A stretch of 64,000 nt of DNA from Paenibacillus_E sp040812395 (GTDB lineage Bacteria > Bacillota > Bacilli > Paenibacillales > NBRC-103111). The translations under genes and the position numbers were made by a program. Shown in pieces: positions 25,901-32,829 of this stretch. The notes under the pieces were generated by a model that worked only from the letters and a program-made list of their open reading frames with translations, was not told where the DNA came from and did not search any database. Numbering within the stretch: position 1 is the stretch's first letter; every line of letters begins with the position of its first letter. Location of the stretch: the NCBI RefSeq assembly GCF_040812395.1, contig NZ_JBFNXH010000005.1, positions 186,001-250,000 on the forward strand. The letters run 5' to 3'.

Positions 25901-26548
25901 GTTTTTAGCCCCTATAATTCCAGCTACGTGGGTTCCGTGCCCAGAATCATCATTATAGGATGCTGTATAATCAACAAATGAAGCTCCGCCTGCAACATCG
26001 AGATCTTCATGTTGCGTATCAATACCAGTATCTAAAACAGCAACCTTTACGCCTTTACCTGTATAACCATTGCTCCATGCATAAGTTGCATTAACGACTG
26101 ACACTCCCCAATCCATGGTTTGAGCAGCTGTTTGAAGTTGAATATCAAGTTCAACTGATTCAACAGTAGGGTCATTCTTTAACGTTTCAATTTCATTAGA
26201 TGTCATTGTAACCGTTAGAGATGGAATGTGCTTGTTCTCGCGTTTGATCTTCCCTTTTCCTTTTTGGATTAGGGACTTGTTTACTTTCTTCTTATCCTTA
26301 AAAGTAACAATCACTCGTTGTTCACTATTTTTTGCGACAGAGGCATACAAAATGGGACTGTTTTGATTGATGTTAAAAGCATGACTGTTTTCAGGTTTGT
26401 ACTGACTTACATTAGATACTGCTAGTGCACCCGCTTCTTTCTTTATCAAAGGTGCGGCTTCGATACCAGTTACTGGAGATAATGATAAGAGAAAAACCCC
26501 AGCCATAATACCTGATACCATTTGCTTGCTTTTTAGCAACAGTTTCAT
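22988..26548 (-). CDS. Secreted S8 subtilisin-like protease with Kelch-type repeats and PPC domain
   Basis: A 1186-residue protein. Signal peptide at 1-32 (MAGVFLLSLSPVTGIEA), inhibitor_I9-like propeptide at ~75-140, and S8 domain at ~150-430 with Asp173 (VAVLDTGID), His204 (SGHGTHVAG), Asn295 (AAAGNTGN) and Ser362 (LSGTSMAAP). Residues ~480-760 hold at least five Kelch-like repeats (STLNDGRIFVTGGE, then a YIYNPITNTW-type strand) that should form a beta-propeller. Ig/FnIII-like domains follow, then a pre-peptidase C-terminal domain (~1055-1150, FEPNDTTAQAYPI). The last residues, YQYDSNGNIIGKTTTK, form a lone YD repeat. ATG 26548 has AAGGAG upstream and is preferred to the ORF start at 26581. 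The Rhs gene follows 14 bp later. Confidence 0.93.
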   Translation of the reverse strand: MKLLLKSKQMVSGIMAGVFLLSLSPVTGIEAAPLIKKEAGALAVSNVSQYKPENSHAFNINQNSPILYASVAKNSEQRVIVTFKDKKKVNKSLIQKGKGKIKRENKHIPSLTVTMTSNEIETLKNDPTVESVELDIQLQTAAQTMDWGVSVVNATYAWSNGYTGKGVKVAVLDTGIDTQHEDLDVAGGASFVDYTASYNDDSGHGTHVAGIIGAKNNDVGVVGGAPDADLYAVKVLDSTGKGYLSDVIAGIDWAVENKMDIVNMSIATSVDSPALHHAVDQAYASGLLLVAAAGNTGNTDGSGDTIQYPAKYSSVIAVGAVDQNNKRAISSSAGNELEIMAPGIEINSTFKSNGYKSLSGTSMAAPFVSSELALLKEEYHAYSNTQLRNVLDTHVTDAGVIGRDSLYGFGILNLEKDTDINNIPVQPEPSVTEDVYSTVSDNVYAAIAPNGVVSIGADIPVILRFQRQSTLNDGRIFVTGGEATVSGSRQTTKATYIYNPITNTWSRAADLPSERLYHGQSTLKDGRVMITAGYDNTGPMQTNTSYIYDPNTNIWTQVASLPEALRNIAQSTLNDGRVLVTGGEFFNKGNSSLRNTAYIYDPLTNKWSVVASMPAGVVDHTQSVLPDGRVMITGGFSPCSNCSSNKVMIYNPVSNIWVYGTPLPRTTYGGSQVTLSDGRVFVTSALGTQMNYIFDFKTNAWTTAVSLPYYDVSIGMSMLNDGRVIYTVGNKTLIISFNLPPTINVNNGSQTVWFQNGHQLITLSGIASDTDNDNLTISATVNGITKSTTIANTKTNQAWNLQWDVNNDGIPAGTYSNIPVTVSDGNVSATATYTGTIVVEQAPNPPTNLSPGSTLSATPTVTNVTPTMNWTFSDPDAGDSQSAFDVLIYDSTGVNLVSDSGWINSTANSYTVPAGILSRGNTYSWVVKVKDSKGAISPNSALMYIRVNTKPTLTLTSYTNGQQVPDNILHFTWTYGDTDGQAQKAYQVLGSQDNWVTVGYNSGAVNSANAFMDTPALASGTWNFKVLVSDGIDWSTEALRTNLVLPNAFEPNDTTAQAYPINYNQTYSSYISSATDVDYFKYTAPTTGVDRLTMTVPSGLNYDVYIYDSSSNQVAASVRGTSIAENVLFDVTAGNIYYVKVIGVGGNYSTSATYSFTLAKLSMQLQTNYQYDSNGNIIGKTTTKFN

Positions 26549-26620
26549 AAAATAACTCCTTAGTGTATATTTTGTTAGCAATTACTAATATACGAGACAA
26601 ATAGCTTATAAATCAGTAGG

Positions 26621-26675
26621 GAAAATTGTCATTAATTGTCGAATAACATTAATTTAAAACAAATATTGTCGAATT
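26621..26675 (-). promoter_or_regulatory. Phased ATTGTC repeats upstream of the protease-Rhs operon
   Basis: On the plus strand ATTGTC occurs at 26625-26630, 26635-26640 and 26665-26670; the last two continue as ATTGTCGAA. Start-to-start distances of 10 and 30 bp put all three on one face of the helix, 75-125 bp upstream of the protease ATG. This is the pattern expected for a response regulator that binds direct repeats; the regulator is unknown. Confidence 0.5.
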
Positions 26676-26688
26676 CAAAAATAATAAA

Positions 26689-26733
26689 CCCATTAAATAG
26701 AGTGATTACTTTAAGTTATATTTAATGGGATTT
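26689..26733 (-). terminator. Inverted repeat, probable terminator of the 76-residue ORF
   Basis: CCCATTAAATA (26689-26699) pairs perfectly with TATTTAATGGG (26719-26729) around a 19-nt loop. On the minus strand it is followed by TTTATTATTTTTG, downstream of the small ORF at 26770-27000. Confidence 0.65.
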
Positions 26734-26769
26734 TGTAACAAGAATAGAGATAGTAATTATTTTCTATTT

Positions 26770-27000
26770 TTAGTGATGCATTAAAACCCCATCAATACAA
26801 ATACTATTGCACACTAAATCCAACAAAAAACTCCCACTAATGTTTCCAAGCTTATCATTCAATACCTCATGCTCCGCACAAAATGTTTGAGGTTCCTTCA
26901 ATGTAAATCCAAATGTTTGAAGCGTTTTTTCGGAGAAGTTCTTTAGTATCTGATCATTCTTAAAGCCTTGAATCGCAAATTTTAACAACAAATAGACCAT
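26770..27000 (-). CDS. Small hypothetical protein, uncertain
   Basis: A 76-residue ORF without a recognised domain. It begins with a short hydrophobic stretch (YLLLKFAIQGF) and is otherwise mixed. AGGGAG lies too close to the ATG at 27000 for good initiation; a TTG at ~26991 would be better spaced. A terminator-like inverted repeat follows. It may be a real small gene or the fragment of a lost mobile-element gene. Confidence 0.35.
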   Translation of the reverse strand: MVYLLLKFAIQGFKNDQILKNFSEKTLQTFGFTLKEPQTFCAEHEVLNDKLGNISGSFLLDLVCNSICIDGVLMHH

Positions 27001-27084
27001 CTCCCTATAGTTTTTATCAAACTATTAGTTAGTGGTCATTATTTTAGAAAGCGCACAAAAAGTGACAACTATATAAATTAAGCA

Positions 27085-27127
27085 TCGAAAATGCAAGAAG
27101 CCCCTGGTACATCAAGGTTTCTGGGGC
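27085..27127 (-). terminator. Terminator-like hairpin after the oxidoreductase gene
   Basis: On the minus strand GCCCC (27127-27123) pairs with GGGGC (27104-27100) with further partial pairing, followed by TTCTTGCATTTTC. The T-tract is imperfect. Confidence 0.55.
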
Positions 27128-27183
27128 AGGCTAGGTAAAAACTACAACTACTTTTCAGATTGTTATACAGGCAACAAATTCAA

Positions 27184-28107
27184 CTAAACGGATAGACGCT
27201 CTACCAACTGGTGAGAGTCAAGCACAAGATCCGCACGAATCGTGCAGGCATGAGGATTATTCATATGATCTATAAAATGCTGCACGACGCCAGCAAAGCC
27301 TCTTCGTTCGAGCACCGTGTCCCAACTGCCGAAAGTGCGTACGCGAGGCGCTGCTCCTTTTTCATAAAACACCGCAGACTCCAGATTGGTCACCTCAACA
27401 GACCGTCCATTCCCATGCAGTTCTACCTTTTCCAAATCGACGCCGGCTAATCTGACCATACTGTAGGTGCCGACCGACGAACCAAAACCCAGTGTCCCTG
27501 ATGCATGAAGCAGTCTGCCCGTTTCGTCCACTTGCTGCTGATAGCCCCTAATCTCATAAGGGTTGTCTCCCAGCCAAATCAGAAGATCCAGCATATGAAT
27601 GAGATCGTCATAAAGCGTTTCTTTGGCGCTGTGGCCCTGCTGCTTAATCCGATGCTTAACCGCCGAGCACCAATCAAAGCCCCCTGCTTCCCTCAGCCAC
27701 AGCTTTGCTTCTGCATACAGGGGAGCGAACCTGCGGTTAAACCCCGCCGCTAGCAAAACGCCTTTCCGCTCAGCGTAGGAAGCCATCTCCATCGATTGCT
27801 CCCACTGATAGGATAAGGGCTTGTCCACATAAACAGCGACACCCCGCTCCATACTTTTCATAGCAATATCATAATGCGTCGAAGTCGGGCTATGTACGAA
27901 TACAGCGTCCAACCCTTGGTCCAACAGCTCGTTCAAATCGGTTGTGCCGAAAGGTATCCGATATTTCGCCTTCATCCGTTCAACGGTTGCAGGCGTAGAA
28001 CTCATAATTCCTGCGAGCTCAACCCCTTCATTCACAGACAATAAGGGCAAATATACTTTCTGCGCGATATCGCCTAGACCGATCAATCCAATTCTTTTCT
28101 TTGCCAA
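27184..28107 (-). CDS. Gfo/Idh/MocA family oxidoreductase
   Basis: A 307-residue NAD(P)-dependent sugar or inositol-type dehydrogenase. N-terminal Rossmann motif RIGLIGLGDIAQKVYLP, then the family EKP-like motif here as VYVDKPLSYQ, and the middle C-terminal beta-sheet domain. The substrate is not predictable. TTG 28107 has GGAGAG eight bases upstream; a GTG three codons earlier sits directly on that ribosome binding site and is less likely. The gene follows an MFS pseudogene 20 bp away on the same strand, so the pair was probably an uptake/oxidation operon. Confidence 0.85.
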   Translation of the reverse strand: MAKKRIGLIGLGDIAQKVYLPLLSVNEGVELAGIMSSTPATVERMKAKYRIPFGTTDLNELLDQGLDAVFVHSPTSTHYDIAMKSMERGVAVYVDKPLSYQWEQSMEMASYAERKGVLLAAGFNRRFAPLYAEAKLWLREAGGFDWCSAVKHRIKQQGHSAKETLYDDLIHMLDLLIWLGDNPYEIRGYQQQVDETGRLLHASGTLGFGSSVGTYSMVRLAGVDLEKVELHGNGRSVEVTNLESAVFYEKGAAPRVRTFGSWDTVLERRGFAGVVQHFIDHMNNPHACTIRADLVLDSHQLVERLSV

Positions 28108-28126
28108 ATGTCCCACTCTCCATGCC

Positions 28127-28986
28127 TCAATTTACTTTATTCCCCAGAACGAGTCGACCTACCCATAGGCCCATGATAAGCAAAATGACGCCGATCAGCG
28201 TGGATACACCGTATACCTGCATCCACTGAGGCGCTGTTTGAAGGAGAGCGTACACTTTTCCTCCACAGATCGGGCCCAAAAAAGCGGCGAAACCAGTTAG
28301 AGCCGAATACGTCGCGACATACATCGGACGCTCGCTCTTAGGCGTATCCCCAATCGTAAAAGCAAACACCATCTGGTTGAAGCCTCCCAGCCCGATGCCA
28401 AGCACAATATGAACCCCATAGAGGACCACCAGCGCCGGAAGGAAGGCTAGAGTCCCCCACAGCATGCAGGCCAAGGCAATAATTGGGAGCGACCACAACA
28501 GCAAGGTCTGAGCGCTGTAACGCGCGTTGAATAGCCCCCATACATAATAGCTGCCCATCATGACCAGAGTATGCACCATTGTAATCAAGGACACCGTTTG
28601 GTAATTGACGTGCATCAACCCTAGCATGACGTATGAAAATAACGGCACTGTGACTCCCTGCACGAAAAGCCATGCCGCCAGAAATAGGATCGCTTTAAGA
28701 AATACGTGGTCTTTGAAAAAACAAGCATCAATTTACGGTTGCTAAACTTTTGCATGACGATGGCCATAAGAATCTGAACCACATTGACAACCGTCGTTAT
28801 GGCAAGAACGAATCCGATCTCCGTAGATGTAGCTCCCAAGTAAAGCAAATACCCTGTTAGAAATGGACCGCCCAGCAATTGGAGAATAATGACGGCTGGA
28901 AATCCCTCCAGTGTAGCCACCATCAAATACTTGCGTTGAGCAGATATTTTCCTCCTGGGATTGCGTATTTTTGCCAAAAATTGCAT
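28127..28986 (-). pseudogene. MFS transporter, internal deletion and frameshift
   Basis: The N-terminal part (28986 to ~28705) encodes the first two transmembrane helices up to NRKLMLVF. The C-terminal part (~28710 to 28127), one frame away, encodes FKDHVFLKAILFLAAWLF onward through six helices ending VGRLVLGNKVN. They meet at a run of six T on the minus strand; one extra T would restore the frame. Even so the product would have only ~286 residues, about 120 short of a 12-helix MFS protein, with helices ~3-6 missing. Both events are therefore needed to explain it and the transporter is non-functional. GGAGG-type initiation signals are weak. Confidence 0.82.
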
Positions 28987-29113
28987 AAAAATAAACCCCT
29001 ATTCGTAGCTTCTGTCGAATGGTTCAAGTTACAGCTTACAATCTCTTGCTTGCTTATGTTAAAATAGGGCTGTCTACCTAATCTATCATGTCAGGCGGGA
29101 TTATCGAATACCT

Positions 29114-29671
29114 ATGAAACCGAACAACTTTGGTCTCCTTTTAAGTCTACTGCTCTTTGTGACTTTTATTGTACTCTCACTTACATTCAAGTCAACTACT
29201 TATTTGTATATCGCAAGTATAGGACCGCTACTTATCGTGCCATTCCTGCCTGATATTCGTTCCAGTCAGTTCATCAAGCCCAATCAGGCCAAGGGTGCCG
29301 TCCGCTTGATCACGATGGAGAGCCAGGATAGCGCAGAATCCAACCTGCTGGTCATCCTCTTTGAACCAGGGTATGTGAAATGGAGCCGCAGCAAGCTATT
29401 TTTCAATTTGGATGACATTATGAAAGATGTCTATGTAAAGCCGGATCCTTTTGCCGCTACGATGACCGTGCTGCGCTATGATCTCAATCGTCATTCACGC
29501 AAGAAAAACTGGGTTGGCATATCCTTAGTCAATCTGGGCCAAAGAATGGAGCAGCTATCGTATACAACGAATGAGATTAATCGTCTGGTCATTCGGATGT
29601 CCGATTTGCATGAGCTGCTGCGCTTGCCTCAAGTACAGACTTCATCTGCTGATCGAAGCCTGGGCGCATAA
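29114..29671 (+). CDS. Hypothetical membrane-anchored protein
   Basis: A 185-residue protein with two hydrophobic helices at residues 8-25 and 29-46 and a ~135-residue soluble C-terminal domain that is mixed alpha/beta. No family is recognised. ATG 29114 has only a weak GGCGGGA ribosome binding site ~12 bases upstream. Codon use and length suggest a real gene. It is monocistronic and ends before a strong bidirectional terminator. Confidence 0.7.
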   Translation: MKPNNFGLLLSLLLFVTFIVLSLTFKSTTYLYIASIGPLLIVPFLPDIRSSQFIKPNQAKGAVRLITMESQDSAESNLLVILFEPGYVKWSRSKLFFNLDDIMKDVYVKPDPFAATMTVLRYDLNRHSRKKNWVGISLVNLGQRMEQLSYTTNEINRLVIRMSDLHELLRLPQVQTSSADRSLGA

Positions 29672-29695
29672 GCATATATAACAGTCCATCTAGCC

Positions 29696-29757
29696 AAAAA
29701 AGTCACCCCATCGCCCGAGTCCGTAGGACTCCATGCCGAATGAGGTGACTTTTTTTA
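29696..29757. terminator. Bidirectional terminator
   Basis: AAAAAAGTCACC pairs with GGTGACTTTTTT, with an inner GAGTCC/GGACTC helix, between the plus-strand membrane-protein gene and the minus-strand pepA. Confidence 0.88.
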
Positions 29758-29814
29758 TTTCGATGAGAAGAGCGTGCTAATCGCGGGCAACCCCTATAAA
29801 TAAGGAACACAGAT

Positions 29815-29996
29815 GCGCTATTTGCTTGAAAATCGACCTATTCCCTACGTCAGCGGAACGACGATTCGTTATTTGGGGATTTCTAACATCATTCTGCCTT
29901 CAAAAAGCCCAAATTCCAGCGATTAACGCACCTACGTTCCGCCGGATCGCATCGTGAAGCATTTTTCTCACAATTAGGGATTGTCGTTCCTCTCCA
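29815..29996. repeat. Short intergenic element related to repeats A and B
   Basis: GCGGAACG (29853-29860) and CGTTCCGC (29935-29942) form a perfect 8-bp inverted repeat about 90 bp across, with CGCACCTACGTTCCGC exactly as in copy A near 1638-1655. The remaining sequence differs from copies A and B. It sits between convergent genes, after a terminator. It is non-coding. Confidence 0.6.
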
Positions 29997-30038
29997 AACT
30001 TAAAGCCGGCATTATAATCGTGTTTACTCAACGCCCTT

Positions 30039-31547
30039 TCAATAAATCGCCTCGCCGCATAAGTAAGCGGCTAATGTTCGCACCATAACGCCAGTGCCGC
30101 CCTTCGGCTCCGTGCCCTTCTCCGACCATAGCCATGCTGTCCCACCCGTATCCAAATGAATCCAAGGCGTTGCCTCAGCGAAAAATCCGATAAACAAACC
30201 GGCTGTTATGGCGCCTGCCCAGCGATTCGTGCCTGTCGAGTTCCGAACATCGGCCACATCGCTTCTAAGCATAGCGCGGTATTCCGGATAGTTCGGCAGC
30301 TGCCACACTTTCTCATCCGCTTGCGCAGCCGCATCCAAAAAGGGCTTCAGGAAACCATCATCGTTCGTAACAGCGCCAGTCGCCACATCGGCGAAGGAAA
30401 TCAAGACAGCCCCCGTCAAGGTGGCCACATCGATTAAACGGTTTGCACCTAATTGCTTCGCGTAGGTTATCCCTTCGGCCAAGATGATGCGCCCTTCCGC
30501 ATCCGTATTCAGCACCTCTACGGTATGGCCGCTGAGCAGTGTGACCACATCGCCGGGGCGGTAGGCTCCGCCGGACGTCATGTTTTCCGCGGATGGAATC
30601 ACAACCACGAGATTCACCTTAGGCTTCAGTTGGCCGACGATGTGCATCGCGCCAAGAATCGATGCCGCTCCGCCCATGTCGCTGATCATTTCTTCCATGC
30701 CATCGGCGTCCTTCATCGAGATGCCGCCGGTATCGAAGGTCACGCCCTTGCCGACGAGGCCCAGCACGTCGGCGGAGTCAGGATCACCCTGATACTGCAG
30801 GGTGATCAATCGGGGCGGGTTGACGCTGCCCGCGCCAACCGCAGTCAGGCCGCCCATCCCACGGGCGGCGATCTCGTGCTCGTCCAGCACTTCGCAGGCG
30901 AAGCCGCAGTGCTGGGCGATCCTCACGGCTTCCTCTGCGAGGGAAGCCGGAACGAGCTTATTGCCCGGGAGGTTCGTGAGATCCCGGGCATAGTTCGTGC
31001 CTTCCGCCACCATCACCGCGGTGGCGATCGCCTGCTCCAGAAGCGCTGCATCCGCAGCCGCTTCTGTGAGCAGATCCACCTGGCGCAGCTCCGCGCGCGC
31101 AGGCTCGTTTTTCCGGTACGCCGGCAAGCGGTACGTACCGAGCAGCAGCCCTTCGGTCAGCGCGATTACCGCTGACCGGCTGTCGATGCCGCTTGGCAGC
31201 TTCAGCGCCAAGCGTTCGAGCCGCAGCGCGAGCGCCTTGCGCGCTGCATAGACCGCGGCTGCGCGCAGCGTATCGCGTGAGGCGGCGGGGCCGAGCCCCG
31301 CCACGAGCACGTACGCGTACGGCAGCAGCCCGTGCGTCGGCAGCGCCTCCAGTTCGCCTGAGGCGCCCGTGAAGACGCCCTTCTCGCGCAAGCGCTGAAG
31401 GGCGCTGTCGAGCTGCGGCTGGCCGAGGACGCTGTCCTGCCGCAGCTCAGATTCGTTCAGGCAGACGACGATCGCGTCTGCCTGCGCCTCATTATTCATA
31501 AACGATGTGAATTCCCGCAGCGTAATCGCAGTTATTTGATCAAACAT
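30039..31547 (-). CDS. pepA: Leucyl aminopeptidase (M17)
   Basis: A 502-residue cytosolic aminopeptidase of family M17. The N-terminal macro-like domain covers ~1-160. The C-terminal catalytic domain has VGKGVTFDTGGISMK (metal-binding Lys and Asp), MISDMGGAAS and the signature NTDAEGRIILAEG. The two-metal site is complete. The ATG at 31547 follows AAGGAGAACG. The N-terminal two thirds is GC-rich, the C-terminal end is close to the local average. An Fe-S aldo-keto reductase gene lies 21 bp upstream on the same strand. Confidence 0.95.
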   Translation of the reverse strand: MFDQITAITLREFTSFMNNEAQADAIVVCLNESELRQDSVLGQPQLDSALQRLREKGVFTGASGELEALPTHGLLPYAYVLVAGLGPAASRDTLRAAAVYAARKALALRLERLALKLPSGIDSRSAVIALTEGLLLGTYRLPAYRKNEPARAELRQVDLLTEAAADAALLEQAIATAVMVAEGTNYARDLTNLPGNKLVPASLAEEAVRIAQHCGFACEVLDEHEIAARGMGGLTAVGAGSVNPPRLITLQYQGDPDSADVLGLVGKGVTFDTGGISMKDADGMEEMISDMGGAASILGAMHIVGQLKPKVNLVVVIPSAENMTSGGAYRPGDVVTLLSGHTVEVLNTDAEGRIILAEGITYAKQLGANRLIDVATLTGAVLISFADVATGAVTNDDGFLKPFLDAAAQADEKVWQLPNYPEYRAMLRSDVADVRNSTGTNRWAGAITAGLFIGFFAEATPWIHLDTGGTAWLWSEKGTEPKGGTGVMVRTLAAYLCGEAIY

Positions 31548-31568
31548 TCTCGTTCTCCTTGCTATCTC

Positions 31569-32582
31569 TTAATAGTAAGCAGCGGCTGACTGAACAACCT
31601 TTTGCATCGGCAGTTGATAGGGGCATTTGTCCTCGCAAAGCGGTTTTTCTTTACAAGGATCATGGTCAGCACAGCCTATTATTCTATCCTTTTGCCTTTG
31701 GAAAAATCCGTCGCCTTTGGGCAGCAAACCGAACTTCTCCCGGAATTTACTCGCAATCATCACATCCGGAATGGAGATTTCAAGCGGGCATGAGCAATAG
31801 TTGCAGCGTCTGCAATCATGCTGCCCCAGCTCAAGCGCCAGCTCCTCCAGCTGTCGGCGTTCTTCAAAGCCTACCTCTTTCTCCTGCGCAGCTAAATTTT
31901 CCTGGACTTCTTTCACACTGACCATACCTGAAATGGTCACGTGGACATCTTGACTGTACGGGTAACGAATTGCACGATCAACTGGCTGAATAAAACCGCC
32001 GGATAAAGGCTTCATGGCAACCTTCATTAGCCCCATTTCCGTCGCTTTCGGAATTAACTCATCCAATGCAAAGGGCTGCGCCAAATTTAAATGAAATAAG
32101 ATCTGGTCAAATTGCCCTTTCGCTATCCACTTCGCCAGCAAATCTGGGCGGTGGCCGGAAATGCCGATAAATCTGACTTTCCCTTCTCTCTGTGCCTCTA
32201 ACGCCGCTTTATATGCGCCCTCTTCCGCCATCGCCTTCTTGAACTCATCCACATAGTTTACATAGTGTATCTGCAATAAATCCACATGGTCTGTCTTCAT
32301 GCGCGAGAGGCTTCGTTCGATCTCCGCTTTAGCAGTCTCGTAGTCTCTGGCTCCAGTCTTAGTCGCCAAGAAATATTCCTCTCTGCGATGTGAAATGCAT
32401 TCCCCGATAATTTCCTCGGAATTTCGATATGCCGCTGCTGTGTCCATATAGTTAATGCCGTGATCTAAGGCATAATTGAGCGCTTCCCTGGCTTGTTCAA
32501 GTGGTACACCCGGAAGGTTCATGGCCCCGAATCCAAGTGAGGATACTTTATAGCCAGATTTGCCGAAAGTAGTGTATCTCAA
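31569..32582 (-). CDS. Aldo/keto reductase with C-terminal [4Fe-4S] cysteine clusters
   Basis: A 337-residue protein with an AKR barrel (tetrad Asp and Tyr in YMDTAAAYRNSEE, Lys in FLATKTG, His in LLQIHYVN). A Cys-rich tail follows: CRRCNYCSC, then CADHDPCKEKPLCEDKC, typical of the ferredoxin-like AKR group. The tail may pass electrons to the barrel; the substrate is unknown. TTG 32582 has GGAAGGAG eight bases upstream; the ATG at 32600 places that ribosome binding site within the coding region and is rejected. Probably co-transcribed with pepA. Confidence 0.87.
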   Translation of the reverse strand: MRYTTFGKSGYKVSSLGFGAMNLPGVPLEQAREALNYALDHGINYMDTAAAYRNSEEIIGECISHRREEYFLATKTGARDYETAKAEIERSLSRMKTDHVDLLQIHYVNYVDEFKKAMAEEGAYKAALEAQREGKVRFIGISGHRPDLLAKWIAKGQFDQILFHLNLAQPFALDELIPKATEMGLMKVAMKPLSGGFIQPVDRAIRYPYSQDVHVTISGMVSVKEVQENLAAQEKEVGFEERRQLEELALELGQHDCRRCNYCSCPLEISIPDVMIASKFREKFGLLPKGDGFFQRQKDRIIGCADHDPCKEKPLCEDKCPYQLPMQKVVQSAAAYY

Positions 32583-32741
32583 TGCAATAACTCCTTCCAA
32601 ATAATGATTCTAAAATAAATCCACATGATTGTATTGTAATACAACTACGCCACTCTTTCCATGATGCGTAACCTATATCCACTCCCTATTATCGATTTAT
32701 TTATCATGCAATCGTTCTCACAGAATTAATTAGAAAAACTG

Positions 32742-32810
32742 TTGACAGCACAATTGAGAATGATTATCATATGTTACAGCATTAATTGATTCTGATAATC
32801 ATTCTCATAA
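32742..32810 (+). promoter_or_regulatory. Fur-regulated promoter
   Basis: TTGACA (32742-32747) and TATCAT (32765-32770) have a 17-bp spacer. GAGAATGATTATC overlaps the -10 box and an exact inverted copy, GATAATCATTCTC, lies at 32794-32806. Both match the Fur 7-1-7 box. Iron-replete Fur would cover the start site and block transcription of the PepSY gene. Confidence 0.88.
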
Positions 32811-32829
32811 TACTAGGGGGACATTTTTT

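Noticed and set aside
30453..31175. 240-residue plus-strand ORF
   Set aside because: Antisense shadow of pepA; His/Arg-rich composition typical of reverse-frame reading.
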